A stretch of 64,000 bases of DNA from Gilvimarinus polysaccharolyticus (GCF_001187555.1 NZ_LFIJ01000001.1:1824078-1888077); one strand, 5' to 3'; counted from the stretch's first letter, positions 52,538 through 62,641 are shown. Numbers and translations: made by a program. The notes: a model not told the origin generated them from the sequence alone.

Positions 52538-54055
52538 ATGTTAATCCGACAATACATACAGCGCGGGCTGTTACTGATCTCAGCCTGTGGGCTATCGGCT
52601 TGCGGCGTGATGTCCTCTTTCGATGACAGTGAGGAAGGCATTAAAAGCGCCGAACAGAGAATATCAATGGCGGCAACAGACACGAGTGACGATGCCGCTA
52701 TTTACGTCCAGCGCCCCGCGCCAAACCTCGAACCCATTAAAGAGCCCGCGGGGCCGGAGTGGGTAAATCAGCCAATGGCGCACGATGTGGAGGTTGCCGG
52801 ACTGTCCATTGATCAAGTCATGGATTTGGTGTTAACCGATACAGGTATCGTCGCGCAGCTGGACTACAATGTGGATCCAAGTTTCCGAATTTCCCTCTCA
52901 CACAAAGGCAGTGTGCGCGATGCCTTAAATAAAATCTCGTCCCTCACAAACTATTCCTATGACGTCAGTGACACTTCAGTCCATTGGAGTGCTTACGAAA
53001 CTGAAATGTTCACACTACCGATTCCTCCGGGTGGTGATTACAGCTACATGGTCGGCAAAAAGAAGCCTCGTGATGATAGCGGATCCACGGGCGGATCAAG
53101 CGAATCGACTTCCATTGATACCTCCGCGTTCGATGTTGATCGTGACCAGTTCAGTAACACTCAGGCTGATGCCCTTAATCCCTTCACGGATGCCAAAACC
53201 ACCATTGAGAGTATTGTTGGTGAGTACGGTGTTGTAATTCCGTCTAAATCCTCATCAACGATTTTAGTAAAAACAACGCCCGATCTTATGCGTACGGTGC
53301 GTTCGTATATGGGGCCGCTCATCAATGAGCTATCTGCGCAGGTGGTGCTTGAAGTCAAAGTCTTACAGGTCACTACCGAGAACAACGCAGAAGTCGGTAT
53401 CGATTGGTCGGCAGTGAAAAACACCGCCAGCAGCCAATTAAACTTTTTTGGTGAATCTCCTTTTGGTGTGTTTACCAATGACGCGCCCATTGCTTTTTCA
53501 GGCAGCAAACAAACCGGGTCAAGTTCGATTGATGTATTGGTAAAAGCGTTGGAGCAACAAGGTCGTGTTTCGTTCGTCACAGAGCAGCGCGTTATGACCC
53601 GCAGCGGTAGCGTGGCTGAAGTTGAATTGGCGGACATCGAAGGTTACTTGGCCGCATCAAGGACAACGAATACCACCGACGTAGGAAGTACCACAGAGCT
53701 CATTCCAGGAATACTGCAAGGTGGCTATACGCTCTACTCAATGACTAAGGTGTTCGATAACGATCGCGTATCCGTTGTGTTAAGCAATAGCGGTTCTGAA
53801 TTACAGCCAACAGAAACCATTGGTACAGATACAGACTTCATTCAGTTGCCTCGATTGAAGCGCAACCGATTCAATATTCAGCAAATCGTGAGTGATGGAA
53901 CCACGGTGGTGGCCGCCGCCGTACGTCGCGAAGAAAACATGAGCAAGCAGGATTCGCCGATCAAGACGGGTTGGGCTTCAACGTCTGCCGGCGCCAAACA
54001 TCGTGTGACCGATATATACCTCTTGGTTACCCCTAGAATTATCCGGGATATCTGA
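52538..54055 (+). CDS. pilN: Type IVb pilus secretin PilN (lipoprotein)
   Basis: 505 residues. Lipoprotein signal with lipobox LSAC (Cys22). N-terminal STN-like domain ('VMDLVLTDTGIVAQLDYNVDP'), then the secretin barrel with 'VTEQRVMTRSGSVAEVELA' and 'TELIPGILQGGYTLYSM', ending 'IYLLVTPRII'. Forms the outer-membrane pore for the pilus. Follows pilL by 8 bases. Confidence 0.87.
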   Translation: MLIRQYIQRGLLLISACGLSACGVMSSFDDSEEGIKSAEQRISMAATDTSDDAAIYVQRPAPNLEPIKEPAGPEWVNQPMAHDVEVAGLSIDQVMDLVLTDTGIVAQLDYNVDPSFRISLSHKGSVRDALNKISSLTNYSYDVSDTSVHWSAYETEMFTLPIPPGGDYSYMVGKKKPRDDSGSTGGSSESTSIDTSAFDVDRDQFSNTQADALNPFTDAKTTIESIVGEYGVVIPSKSSSTILVKTTPDLMRTVRSYMGPLINELSAQVVLEVKVLQVTTENNAEVGIDWSAVKNTASSQLNFFGESPFGVFTNDAPIAFSGSKQTGSSSIDVLVKALEQQGRVSFVTEQRVMTRSGSVAEVELADIEGYLAASRTTNTTDVGSTTELIPGILQGGYTLYSMTKVFDNDRVSVVLSNSGSELQPTETIGTDTDFIQLPRLKRNRFNIQQIVSDGTTVVAAAVRREENMSKQDSPIKTGWASTSAGAKHRVTDIYLLVTPRIIRDI

Positions 54056-54062
54056 GGTTGTT

Positions 54063-55283
54063 ATGGGTGTGATTATCAATAATACCTGTTACGTCGTGGG
54101 CGCTCAAAGAGAGCGAATCCCAGCGGCTCAGCAACGCGGAAAAATCGACAGTAAGGTTCAGCACTACAAAGCGATCTATGAGAAGAATTACCCTTACGCC
54201 TCGATGTACGAGCACCAAGGGTATTTGCATCTGGTGTTCAGTCCTGAGCAAGGTGTCTCCTTAGGAGACCTTGTTCGGCACAACGTTCAGGAAGATCGTT
54301 TCGTTTGGATTGATCAGCTAGAAGATGGCTCGCACCTCGTTGTCGTCCTCAATGGCCATGATTTGGAAGACAAACACTTCCAGCCGAACGAAACCGATCC
54401 ATTGTTCTGGAGTGCCATCAATAAAGACCTTGCTCAATACACGGTATACCTTCACGGCGATTTACCAGAAGACTTGAAGGGCTTTCAGCAGTTTGCCCTG
54501 GATGAAAATCCTAAGAACGTTGTGAGCGATAGCCCTTTGATCTCCAATCTTACAGGATTCTCCGGGGCGACACTTTCCACCCTTGAAACCGCTATCAGTC
54601 GGCCTCGATCTGCTACCGGTCCGTTGGCGCTCGTTGCCGGCGTTACCGTCATCGGAGTGATAGCACTGTTTTTCTTTTTTTCGGCTGGCAAGGCTGAATC
54701 GGAACAGCAAGTCGTTGATAACTTTCGTGACTATCGTGGGCTGTTTGAAACCCCATCCGCGACCTCAGTGCTTAAAAGTACGTGGGAGACCATTGAGAAC
54801 TTGCAGTTTATAGCGGGCTGGAATCTGCGCAGCTGTAGCGTTACAGGTCGTCAACTGTCCTGTGAGTTATCGCCATCGATCTCTGGGTACCTGAGTGATA
54901 TCGAACATCGTTTAGACACTCTAGGCCTTGATTATTCGGTTCAGCTAATGAAAGAAAATGCGGTCGTCGACATTACCTTGCAGTTTGACGACAACACGCG
55001 GCCTTACTTAATTACACCCGTAACCGACACCGAGAAACTGTTGAGATACAACCTTGTATCAAACCGTGTTGTTGACAGCATTGATTATGACAGCGCGATC
55101 CCTGGGGATCACTGGCTAACCAGAAGTGTTCTGTTGAAAAAATCAGGCGCCAGCTCATACACAATTCTTCAATTAGCTAACGCGTCTCGTGAGCTCCCCG
55201 TTTTTGTCGAGTTGTTAAAGATTGATCGAGCGGGCGTGGCATACAACGTTGAGGCAACTCTTAAACTGGTAGGTGCGAAATAA
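54063..55283 (+). CDS. pilO: Type IVb pilus accessory protein PilO
   Basis: 406 residues. One membrane helix at about 195-215 ('LALVAGVTVIGVIALFFFF'), with an N-terminal cytoplasmic domain and a C-terminal periplasmic domain ('SCSVTGRQLSCELSPSIS', two Cys). Bitopic layout and operon position identify PilO2-type protein, which links the ATPase platform to the secretin. Confidence 0.8.
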   Translation: MGVIINNTCYVVGAQRERIPAAQQRGKIDSKVQHYKAIYEKNYPYASMYEHQGYLHLVFSPEQGVSLGDLVRHNVQEDRFVWIDQLEDGSHLVVVLNGHDLEDKHFQPNETDPLFWSAINKDLAQYTVYLHGDLPEDLKGFQQFALDENPKNVVSDSPLISNLTGFSGATLSTLETAISRPRSATGPLALVAGVTVIGVIALFFFFSAGKAESEQQVVDNFRDYRGLFETPSATSVLKSTWETIENLQFIAGWNLRSCSVTGRQLSCELSPSISGYLSDIEHRLDTLGLDYSVQLMKENAVVDITLQFDDNTRPYLITPVTDTEKLLRYNLVSNRVVDSIDYDSAIPGDHWLTRSVLLKKSGASSYTILQLANASRELPVFVELLKIDRAGVAYNVEATLKLVGAK

Positions 55284-55287
55284 TACG

Positions 55288-55950
55288 ATGAAAAATTCAG
55301 AGAAAGCCCTTATTGGAATATTGGTCGTGGCCGGTGTGATCATTGGTTATTCAGAACTCTCTGGCGACTCAGGCAATACGGCCGATAAAGACATTGTGAA
55401 GATTCCCGATCCCGTTATGGTGCCTGTCCAAGACTACAAGGCCCAGGCGGTTGACCCTGAGATCACTCTGCCAGCAAATGCTCAGACCTTGGTGGCAAGA
55501 GAGCACAGTTTATTAGTGGCCGGGTATGACGCCAAGATTGCGGAGCATAAAAAAACAACGCTGCTGGCGGATGTTGACGTCGATAAAGCGAAAGCTGAAT
55601 TGGCTTTACGGCGTAAAGAGAGTGAGTCCTTTGAGAACGATCAATCGAGGTACGAGCGCGATTCATCGCAGGGGCAATCGAGAGCCGCGGCGGCAACCCA
55701 AGAGCGCTCACCCGCGCAGGTAAGCATCAACACGTTTCTTCCCGATGGCCGAGCTATTACCTCCATCAATGGCGTGTCTGCTACGGTCTCCGAAGGGCAA
55801 AGCTTTGATGGTCTGTTGATTAAGAATATTGATCCGGTCGGTAAGAAAATCACCTATGTGGATGGCAATAAAACAAAGTCTGCATTTTATGCCGCATGGG
55901 CTGGTCGCTCTCACCCGAGCGTCAAGCCCATGAAAACCACCAGCAAGTAA
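55288..55950 (+). CDS. pilP: Type IVb pilus protein PilP
   Basis: 220 residues. N-terminal helix ('ALIGILVVAGVIIGYSEL'), a long coiled-coil-like middle ('VDVDKAKAELALRRKESESF'), and a C-terminal beta domain typical of PilP ('FDGLLIKNIDPVGKKITYVDG'). Start ATG at 55288, 5 bases after the pilO stop. Confidence 0.77.
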   Translation: MKNSEKALIGILVVAGVIIGYSELSGDSGNTADKDIVKIPDPVMVPVQDYKAQAVDPEITLPANAQTLVAREHSLLVAGYDAKIAEHKKTTLLADVDVDKAKAELALRRKESESFENDQSRYERDSSQGQSRAAAATQERSPAQVSINTFLPDGRAITSINGVSATVSEGQSFDGLLIKNIDPVGKKITYVDGNKTKSAFYAAWAGRSHPSVKPMKTTSK

Positions 55951-55965
55951 CGGTATTGACGTCTT

Positions 55966-57717
55966 ATGACCTCAGATATTCATAATATCGCAAAGATGTG
56001 TCAAACCAGTCCTGTATTGGATATGCGTGATATTGAAGGTTCGCCGGTAAAGGGTGGAGACCTAAAGTCATTTCTGGATGACTTGCAGTATTGCGTATTG
56101 CTTGATACCGACGAGCTGCTGACCTCTGACTTGACAACGAAAGGTTTGCAAGTGGCTCGGCGAGCTCAAAGCTTCCTGAAAACTTCGCACGGCCTGGACA
56201 TAAAAATACGGCCGGCTGAAGAACAAATAGTGTCGATGTTACGCTCCAAAGATTCAGAGCCTACCGAAGTGGCTGTCGAAGCCAGTCAAGGTGAGCTCAA
56301 TAAATCTGAGCGTACGGCCATTCAGCGACTGCTCGACATGTTGGTTCAGTCCGCGTATCAATCGGGCTCATCCGATATCCATATTGAGACGGATGAAGCT
56401 CGCAGTGAGTCCGTCGTCAAGTTTCGTGTGTTAGGTGCATTGGTGGAGCAAACCGGCGCCAGCTTTAAGTTAACCGCGGTTCAGGGCGCAAAGCTCGGTG
56501 CGTTGATCGTTAACTTTGAATCCTACCGAACCGGTGGCACGTCTCCCAAGCCGTTTGACGTGAATATACCGGTAGACGCCAGTGTCACCGTTGAAATCAG
56601 TGTTAACGGCCGACTTCGTCAGGTCAAAATTCGTTATGCGCATCAACCGACGGATGACCCGAAAGGCATTAGTATTGTATTGCGATTGTTGTCGGCCGAT
56701 GGCGAAGGTAAGAACCCTTCATTTTTGGAGCTTGGTTACGATCCCGATCAGGTCGCACTCCAAGAGAAAGCCTTTGCTTTCCCTCATGGCATTGTTCTGT
56801 ATGTCGGTCCTACAGGTTCGGGAAAGTCCACAGCGTTAACCGCTGGCGTGGGAATTTTAGCAAGCTGTAACGAGAAGAAGATCATTAGTTACGAAGATCC
56901 GGTGGAAAACCGGATGCCCGGTGTTTGCCAAACACAGATTAATGATAAGCGTACCGAAACCACTTTGGCCAGCTATGCCAGGGCCGCGGTTCGGCAAGAT
57001 CCCGATGTCATTATCTACGGTGAGATCCGTGACCCTCACGTGCAGTCTAGTGCTTTCCAGCAAGCGAATACAGGTCACCTGGTGTTATCCACTCTTCATG
57101 CGAACAGTGCCGTGGTGGCCATTGAGCGAATGGTGGATCTGGGCGCGCAGCTCAGCCGTTTATCTTCTCCTGGACTCATTCGCGCCATCATTGCCCAGCG
57201 GCTGGTACCCGAACTTTGCGCGCGGTGTAGTGTGCCCCTGACAGAAGTGGTTGAAGGACCCAGTGCCACCGACGACCACCGTCGCGTTCTCTCACATTTT
57301 TCGCGATCAAATCCCGACTTAATTTCACGCATTCGCACAAAAAGCGTCGCCCGTACAACGTGCCAAAACTGTGATGGTCACGGTGTGACAGGACGCATGC
57401 CAATCGCCGAGATTATCTTCCTGGATAAAATCGGGCGTGGGTATATCCGTGAGGGTGACCTCAACGGATGGTTGGATTATTTGAAGTCGCGTGGGTGGAA
57501 GTCGATGGAGGACAGTGCGGCCGAGAAAATACTGCGTGGTCGGTTGTGTCCGATCATTGTGGAGAAGTCGCTGGAGTCGCCTTACGGTATCAATGCTGAC
57601 TCATTTGATTACGATCAGTTTGAAGCCGATTTAGAAGACAGACGTCAGGCTGAAAATGCCGCGCTTCGCCGGCTAGTGAACCCAGAGTTCGTTCAGGAGG
57701 TTGCACATGTACGGTGA
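55966..57717 (+). CDS. pilQ: Type IVb pilus assembly ATPase PilQ
   Basis: 583 residues, GspE-family. Walker A 'VGPTGSGKST' (about residue 281), Asp box 'KIISYEDPVENRMPG', Walker B 'DPDVIIYGEIRD', His box 'TGHLVLSTLHANSA'. Zinc-type Cys pairs 'LCARCS' and 'CQNCDGHG' lie near the C-terminus. Powers pilus extension. Confidence 0.9.
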   Translation: MTSDIHNIAKMCQTSPVLDMRDIEGSPVKGGDLKSFLDDLQYCVLLDTDELLTSDLTTKGLQVARRAQSFLKTSHGLDIKIRPAEEQIVSMLRSKDSEPTEVAVEASQGELNKSERTAIQRLLDMLVQSAYQSGSSDIHIETDEARSESVVKFRVLGALVEQTGASFKLTAVQGAKLGALIVNFESYRTGGTSPKPFDVNIPVDASVTVEISVNGRLRQVKIRYAHQPTDDPKGISIVLRLLSADGEGKNPSFLELGYDPDQVALQEKAFAFPHGIVLYVGPTGSGKSTALTAGVGILASCNEKKIISYEDPVENRMPGVCQTQINDKRTETTLASYARAAVRQDPDVIIYGEIRDPHVQSSAFQQANTGHLVLSTLHANSAVVAIERMVDLGAQLSRLSSPGLIRAIIAQRLVPELCARCSVPLTEVVEGPSATDDHRRVLSHFSRSNPDLISRIRTKSVARTTCQNCDGHGVTGRMPIAEIIFLDKIGRGYIREGDLNGWLDYLKSRGWKSMEDSAAEKILRGRLCPIIVEKSLESPYGINADSFDYDQFEADLEDRRQAENAALRRLVNPEFVQEVAHVR

Positions 57718-58810
57718 TCTTCCCAACCGTTTAACCGCCGATGCGCTCACACAACAGGCGAGCGATTGGACGACAATGATGTCGCGCAAGTGGAAATTCG
57801 GTAAATCAAAGCAAGCCGAGTTTCTTCGTACTCTGGCCGGCCCAATGTCCGTGGGTAAAAAACCTATTCAAATTTGCGAACATATTCGTAAGCACGGCAC
57901 CGCCGCTCAGAAGACGCTCGCCGTTCTCATTCTCGACTCACTGAGAGAAGGTGGTGGGATTTGTAATGCACTGGATGGCTGGATTGATTCGGTCTCCCTT
58001 TCGGCCTTAAAAGCGACCGAAGAGGCCGGCTCTGATATTTTTGTTCGCGCGTTAGAGCGAATCGCTGACTCACTCGAAGTGGCGTCTCAGGGGCGCACGA
58101 AGATCTTAAAGCTCGCCATTTATCCCGCGATGATTTTAGTGGCCACCATTAGCATTATGATCTACCCCGTAGGTCCCGTGGTGGAAAGCTTAAAGCTTAT
58201 GATTCACGGTAAGTCCGATCCAGCACTCGATCAGATGACCACGCTCATTGCTTTTTACACTCACTGGCTTTGGTTGACCGTAATGCTGGGGGTACTAATG
58301 ATTGTGAGCTATCGATGGTATATGGCCAACAGCATTTCCAGCTTTCGGCATAGCGTTGACAAAATCCCGTTGTTCTCAGGATATCGTTTGTCGATCGCCA
58401 GTAAATTCATCTCAACATTTGCGTTGCTTAAAGAGTTCGGTATGCCGGCGCAACGCATCTTTGACATTCTCGGAAGCACTGGGAATACCTACCAACGTTA
58501 TCACAGCACTTTGGCTCAAATTAATTTGGGCGAAGGTGCGATGAGCGAAGTGGATGCCATGGACACGGGGCTGCTTGATGATGCCCAGATAGCGACGTTA
58601 CATTTGTACGCTAGCTCCGATGACGACCACTTAATCGCTGCAATGAACAAGGCCGCAGACGTTATCGGAGAGTCTACCTCTAAACGTTCAACGTATGCTG
58701 CGTATCTTGTAGCCCTCCTCATCGGTGGATGGGCTTTCTTTAACGTCATTATGATCGTATCTGTACTCGTTGGATTTAACCCCAGAGATCACATGCAACT
58801 TGGAGTGTAA
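57707..58810 (+). CDS. pilR: Type IVb pilus inner-membrane platform protein PilR
   Basis: 367 residues, GspF family. Three hydrophobic segments (about 145, 190 and 345) and duplicated cytoplasmic domains with 'LAVLILDSLREGGGICNALDG' as in GspF. The ATG at 57707 is within the pilQ end and has AGGAGG 5 bases before it. Platform around which the pilus assembles. Confidence 0.87.
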   Translation: MYGDLPNRLTADALTQQASDWTTMMSRKWKFGKSKQAEFLRTLAGPMSVGKKPIQICEHIRKHGTAAQKTLAVLILDSLREGGGICNALDGWIDSVSLSALKATEEAGSDIFVRALERIADSLEVASQGRTKILKLAIYPAMILVATISIMIYPVGPVVESLKLMIHGKSDPALDQMTTLIAFYTHWLWLTVMLGVLMIVSYRWYMANSISSFRHSVDKIPLFSGYRLSIASKFISTFALLKEFGMPAQRIFDILGSTGNTYQRYHSTLAQINLGEGAMSEVDAMDTGLLDDAQIATLHLYASSDDDHLIAAMNKAADVIGESTSKRSTYAAYLVALLIGGWAFFNVIMIVSVLVGFNPRDHMQLGV

Positions 58811-58812
58811 CC

Positions 58813-59259
58813 ATGAAAACCCAAACTCACCTTAAACGCCAAGCCGGCCTTACTGCCATCGAACTGATTGTTGGTATCGCTGTACTGGCTCTTATCCTTT
58901 TATACGCCGTTCCCAAGGTGAACGGTATGTTTGAAGCCAAACAAGAAGAAACCTTGATCAGTGATATTGCTATGTTGGTCGGTGGTGCTAAAAAAATGCG
59001 TGGAATTCGTAGCAGCTATGCGGGTGTGACGTGTAATGGTATTGCGTCTCAAAAATATGCGTCTCTGCCTTGGACAAGTTGTACCGGTTCCAACCCACAG
59101 GGTGGTGACTATACCTTAGCGTCCAGCGGCGCTACTTTGACGGTCACTGCAACCGGTCTTGAAACCAATTTTTGTGCTCGGGTTGAAAATGCCATTGAAC
59201 CGTCAGCCACTTCCGCGGCCTGTGCTGGTGGAACGCTTACGGTGACCTTCCGGGGCTGA
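58813..59259 (+). CDS. pilS: Major prepilin PilS
   Basis: 148 residues. Prepilin leader KRQAG with cleavage after Gly12; the mature part starts LTAIE with the required Glu5, then a long hydrophobic helix. The C-terminal domain has four Cys, among them 'TCNGI' and 'SCTG', likely forming disulfides as in type IVb pilins. Main pilus subunit. Confidence 0.84.
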   Translation: MKTQTHLKRQAGLTAIELIVGIAVLALILLYAVPKVNGMFEAKQEETLISDIAMLVGGAKKMRGIRSSYAGVTCNGIASQKYASLPWTSCTGSNPQGGDYTLASSGATLTVTATGLETNFCARVENAIEPSATSAACAGGTLTVTFRG

Positions 59260-59261
59260 TC

Positions 59262-59774
59262 GTGAAATCAATACGGGAAAGAGGATTTACCGTAATAGAA
59301 ATGGTGGCCGCGCTTGCGGTCCTATCTCTTGTTGCGTTTGCAGGAGTGAAGGCCGCTGAAGGTTATTTCTTTGACGCAAAGCTTAGAGAGCTAGAACGTA
59401 ATGTGTCGGTTGTAATGAGTGGTTTAAACGCTTACTACGAATCACGCTGTAGTTCTGGTTCTTTTCCCCCTAGCTTTACGGTGTCTACTTTAGTTGGACT
59501 TGGGTTTATTGACGATATTTCCCACACGATCAATCCGTTAGACGGCAGTCCCCTTGGTGTTGCCTTTCCAAGTAGAAGCCCCCCCATCTTACAAGTAAAT
59601 ATTCCGCTGTGGCGTGGCAGCGTTTCACCGCAAAGCCTCGCCTCTAATACAGGAGCTACCGGTTATAGCCGGTTAGGTCTTTACTGGAATTCCGCGCCGA
59701 CCGTCCTGACTGCCGATGACAATTTATACAACATGCAATTAAAACACATGTACGAACCAGGAGTGTGCCAATGA
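59262..59774 (+). CDS. Second prepilin-like protein
   Basis: 170 residues, GTG start. Leader 'MKSIRERG' then FTVIE, so a prepilin with class-III N-methylation-type signal. Shorter variable part, two Cys (one at the C-terminus, 'PGVCQ'). It takes the place where PilT and PilU would be expected in R64-like operons. Overlaps the next gene by 4 bases. Probably a minor pilin. Confidence 0.72.
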   Translation: MKSIRERGFTVIEMVAALAVLSLVAFAGVKAAEGYFFDAKLRELERNVSVVMSGLNAYYESRCSSGSFPPSFTVSTLVGLGFIDDISHTINPLDGSPLGVAFPSRSPPILQVNIPLWRGSVSPQSLASNTGATGYSRLGLYWNSAPTVLTADDNLYNMQLKHMYEPGVCQ

Positions 59775-60892
59775 TATCTTTTAGAAAACCGAAAGGTTTT
59801 ACCCTGATCGAGCTAACAGCAGCACTGGCGGTACTTGGTTTGATCGCACTGTTTGGCATTCCCAAAATTGAGGAGGAGTGGGCCGAGCGGATCGTGAACC
59901 ATGCGGCCAGCCAAGTGCATGACGTTCTAACCGCATCACGCAGTTATCGATTGGACACGCAGACATGGCCATCAGGTACTGGAAATCTTATATCAGGTGG
60001 CTATCTCAACAGTTCGATGACGGTTGCACCGCTGGGAGGTAGCTACACTTTTACCCAGGTGGGTGATAACTTTGAGCTGCGATTCAGTGCCTCGCAAAGC
60101 ATCTATGCAAATCGTCTGTTAGCTCGACTGCCTTACGCTCGTCGAATTGGTGTGGTCGATGTCGCGACCCAAATACCTATACCTGGACACGAAGTATCGT
60201 ACGCCGCACTTGATGATAAATACTACCACCGTGACGGCTCCCGTGAGTTAACCGGAGCGCTTGCCGGTGGCGATCAGGACGCGGTGAATTTACGTAATAT
60301 TGAAATGACGATGCTAACGGATCGTGATGACATAACCAAAGTGCTCGATCCTTCTGATTTATCGGTTATTAATAATTTAACGGCAAATGAAATTGATGCC
60401 AACAGTGTGCGTAGTGATTACGTTGAGGCAGATGCACTGAATGTGACTCGGACGGCTAGGGAGAATAGAAGCTGTGGTTCAACTACCACAGGTAACATTG
60501 CCATTGATGAAAACGATAATAGACGCATCTTAATATGTGTATCTAATGGATCGACTTCCTACTGGAGAGCCAAGCAGGATCCAACTCAATTTTATGTGGA
60601 TGAGGAATACCTGCGACCCGGTTCCAACGTCCGTGCAGATTGGAATGGTGCGAAGTATGCTCTGGTATCTGCCCAGTGCCACATCAGTGGTGGTCATTCA
60701 GGCCGGTACACTATTAGTGCGAATGGCAGGGAGGTTTTGGTGGCTCAACACGGTGGTGACAGCGGCCATAGTGATACTGCCTTCGGAATGAATGTTGTTC
60801 CATTCAGCAGCAACAGTGTACGAATTACTGAGAGCGGAAGTTATATGTGTACTTCAGGCAGAGATATCATCGTTTTAGGGTACTGGAAATAA
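59771..60892 (+). CDS. pilV: PilV-like minor pilin, possible tip adhesin
   Basis: 373 residues. Prepilin leader ends KG before 'FTLIELTAALAVLGL'. A middle region ('DGSRELTGALAGGDQDAVNLRNIEM') resembles the phage-tail-like repeats of PilV, and the C-terminal domain ('CGSTTTGNIAIDENDNRRILICVS') is like the shufflon-encoded tip. No inverted-repeat shufflon or rci gene seen in the following 3 kb. ATG at 59771 has GGAG 8 bases before. Confidence 0.76.
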   Translation: MISFRKPKGFTLIELTAALAVLGLIALFGIPKIEEEWAERIVNHAASQVHDVLTASRSYRLDTQTWPSGTGNLISGGYLNSSMTVAPLGGSYTFTQVGDNFELRFSASQSIYANRLLARLPYARRIGVVDVATQIPIPGHEVSYAALDDKYYHRDGSRELTGALAGGDQDAVNLRNIEMTMLTDRDDITKVLDPSDLSVINNLTANEIDANSVRSDYVEADALNVTRTARENRSCGSTTTGNIAIDENDNRRILICVSNGSTSYWRAKQDPTQFYVDEEYLRPGSNVRADWNGAKYALVSAQCHISGGHSGRYTISANGREVLVAQHGGDSGHSDTAFGMNVVPFSSNSVRITESGSYMCTSGRDIIVLGYWK

Positions 60893-61056
60893 ATTAATTT
60901 TATTGTTTGAGGGCTTTGAGTTTCGAGGAGTTGGATACATTCTTTAAGATAGGTAAAATATTTTCGCTAAATCGTTATGAGACTGTATATCAGATTGACA
61001 GGAATTAGGCAACCCCTAAGCTGATGTCATCGAAGAAAAATCAAAGGACACTGACC

Positions 61057-62550
61057 ATGATGAAATTTGTTCCTCTTATTATAACTTCTGTATTTCTCGT
61101 CGGCTGCGGCTCTGGATCCGGCTCTACAAATAGTGGCGGCTCCGGAGGTGGCAGCGAACGAGGCGATATTAATGATCGCCCCTTTGCTGCAAGTGATTCT
61201 GATTACACAATATCGATTATTGAATACAAGGGCGAAGATGTATTCCGTACTGAAATGCTCGCATTCAGCGGTTTCCCTATGGAAATATATTTACTTGGTG
61301 CGCAATCATTAGATTATGAGTTTTTTGAAATTCAAAGTGCTGAAGGGTGCGGTGGAGTTCGTAGGCTTAATCCGGAAGATGACAGTGGCTGGGAAACCAT
61401 TAACAATGTTCCCGGCAACTGCACTGTTACGGTGAATTATCAATCAACACTTAAGACCGATTTTCCCCATCTCGTTAACACCGAAGTTAGCGGATACGGC
61501 GCGAGCGTTTCTCCCGCTTTGTTATCTGTACCTGATGGGGGGCAGGCGCATCTTTTTCTGAACATTCAAGATGGTTATGAGGCCGTCATGTCGGGTTGTG
61601 GTGGCCAAATGCTGACCGATCGCTACGTGATAGACTCAGTTGGCGAAGACTGTACAGTCCACACCACAGTAACACCAATATCGAGTCAGCTTGTTTCTAT
61701 CACCACTTCGGCGATGCCTGGAGCTCGCATCAAGCCGGAGGTGGCAAACGTGAACGCGGGAGATATTGTACGGTTTAGTATCGATGAGGGTGTCGGCTTT
61801 GAGGTGACGGCAGCTGGCTGTGGTGGCACGCTAATTGATGGTATTTATCAGTTTACAGCAGCCGCTGATTGCACTGTAAGTGTGGAATCGTATCCCGAGC
61901 AGGATGTCCCAATCATTTTCATTGAGGCGACAGGCGGGGAGTCTGTGATGGTTGAGGTTCAAGTTAACAATGATGATGATTATTCCTATGTCCGGAGTGT
62001 GGTGCCCGAGGTAGCGCTTTTGGATAACATTTCTTTCGTTCGGGCCCAATTAAAGCGCCCGAACAAAGCAATCATTAGCTCGGCTACCGGCTGCTATTTT
62101 AACGAAGAAAGCTTGAGTTATATCTACGCAGGCCTAGAGCTGTACCGTAAAGGCGATGAACTTATAGTGGGAGAAGGCCCCGAAGAAGCGTTAGATCAGA
62201 TTGAGACAGACTGCACATGGACGTTGAGCACAGAACCATCTAGCTATAGAAAGTTTGGCATTTCAAAGCTTGACGTCCAATTGCTAAACAACGAAGGCTA
62301 TGATGGTTACCAAGATGAAAAATTTGCTTTTAACGGCACCGCTTCGCAGTTTATTGTCGATGAAGCAGGTTATGAATTTTATGGCGTAAGCGGTCCAGGA
62401 GACTGCACCGCTGAGCGCACTGAGAGTGTAGTAACTGTGTATCATGGTCAAAATTATTTTAAGGATGTTAATGACGTTGAGTATGGTGAACTTCCTGAGT
62501 TGTGCACCGCTGGCGTGTTAATGCACTCTAATGATTACGTAGGTCGCTGA
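61057..62550 (+). CDS. Large lipoprotein with cysteine-flanked repeats
   Basis: 497 residues. Lipobox FLVGC (Cys17), then a Gly/Ser linker, and several repeats of the pattern 'GCGG....DCTV', for example 'SGCGGQMLTDRYVIDSVGEDC' in shortened form and 'AGCGGTLIDGIYQF'. The paired Cys probably make disulfides in Ig-like modules. ATG at 61057 (another at 61060) has AAGGAC upstream. May be a surface adhesin or exclusion factor encoded with the pilus; not recognised beyond the repeats. Confidence 0.7.
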   Translation: MMKFVPLIITSVFLVGCGSGSGSTNSGGSGGGSERGDINDRPFAASDSDYTISIIEYKGEDVFRTEMLAFSGFPMEIYLLGAQSLDYEFFEIQSAEGCGGVRRLNPEDDSGWETINNVPGNCTVTVNYQSTLKTDFPHLVNTEVSGYGASVSPALLSVPDGGQAHLFLNIQDGYEAVMSGCGGQMLTDRYVIDSVGEDCTVHTTVTPISSQLVSITTSAMPGARIKPEVANVNAGDIVRFSIDEGVGFEVTAAGCGGTLIDGIYQFTAAADCTVSVESYPEQDVPIIFIEATGGESVMVEVQVNNDDDYSYVRSVVPEVALLDNISFVRAQLKRPNKAIISSATGCYFNEESLSYIYAGLELYRKGDELIVGEGPEEALDQIETDCTWTLSTEPSSYRKFGISKLDVQLLNNEGYDGYQDEKFAFNGTASQFIVDEAGYEFYGVSGPGDCTAERTESVVTVYHGQNYFKDVNDVEYGELPELCTAGVLMHSNDYVGR

Positions 62551-62613
62551 AAAGAGCTGCTAACGTTTAAAGGTTCATCACTTACTCTTACGAAATAATA
62601 AATGTACACACTA

Positions 62614-62641
62614 AGCCGGGGCATCTGCTCCGGCTTTTTTG
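62614..62641 (+). terminator. Rho-independent terminator after the lipoprotein gene
   Basis: AGCCGG-G-GCA / TGC-T-CCGGCT hairpin with TC loop, followed by TTTTTT. Ends the pil operon and lipoprotein transcript. Confidence 0.75.

Noticed and set aside
59771-62550. Shufflon after pilV
   Set aside because: No inverted repeats or alternative pilV ends in the downstream sequence, and no recombinase in view.
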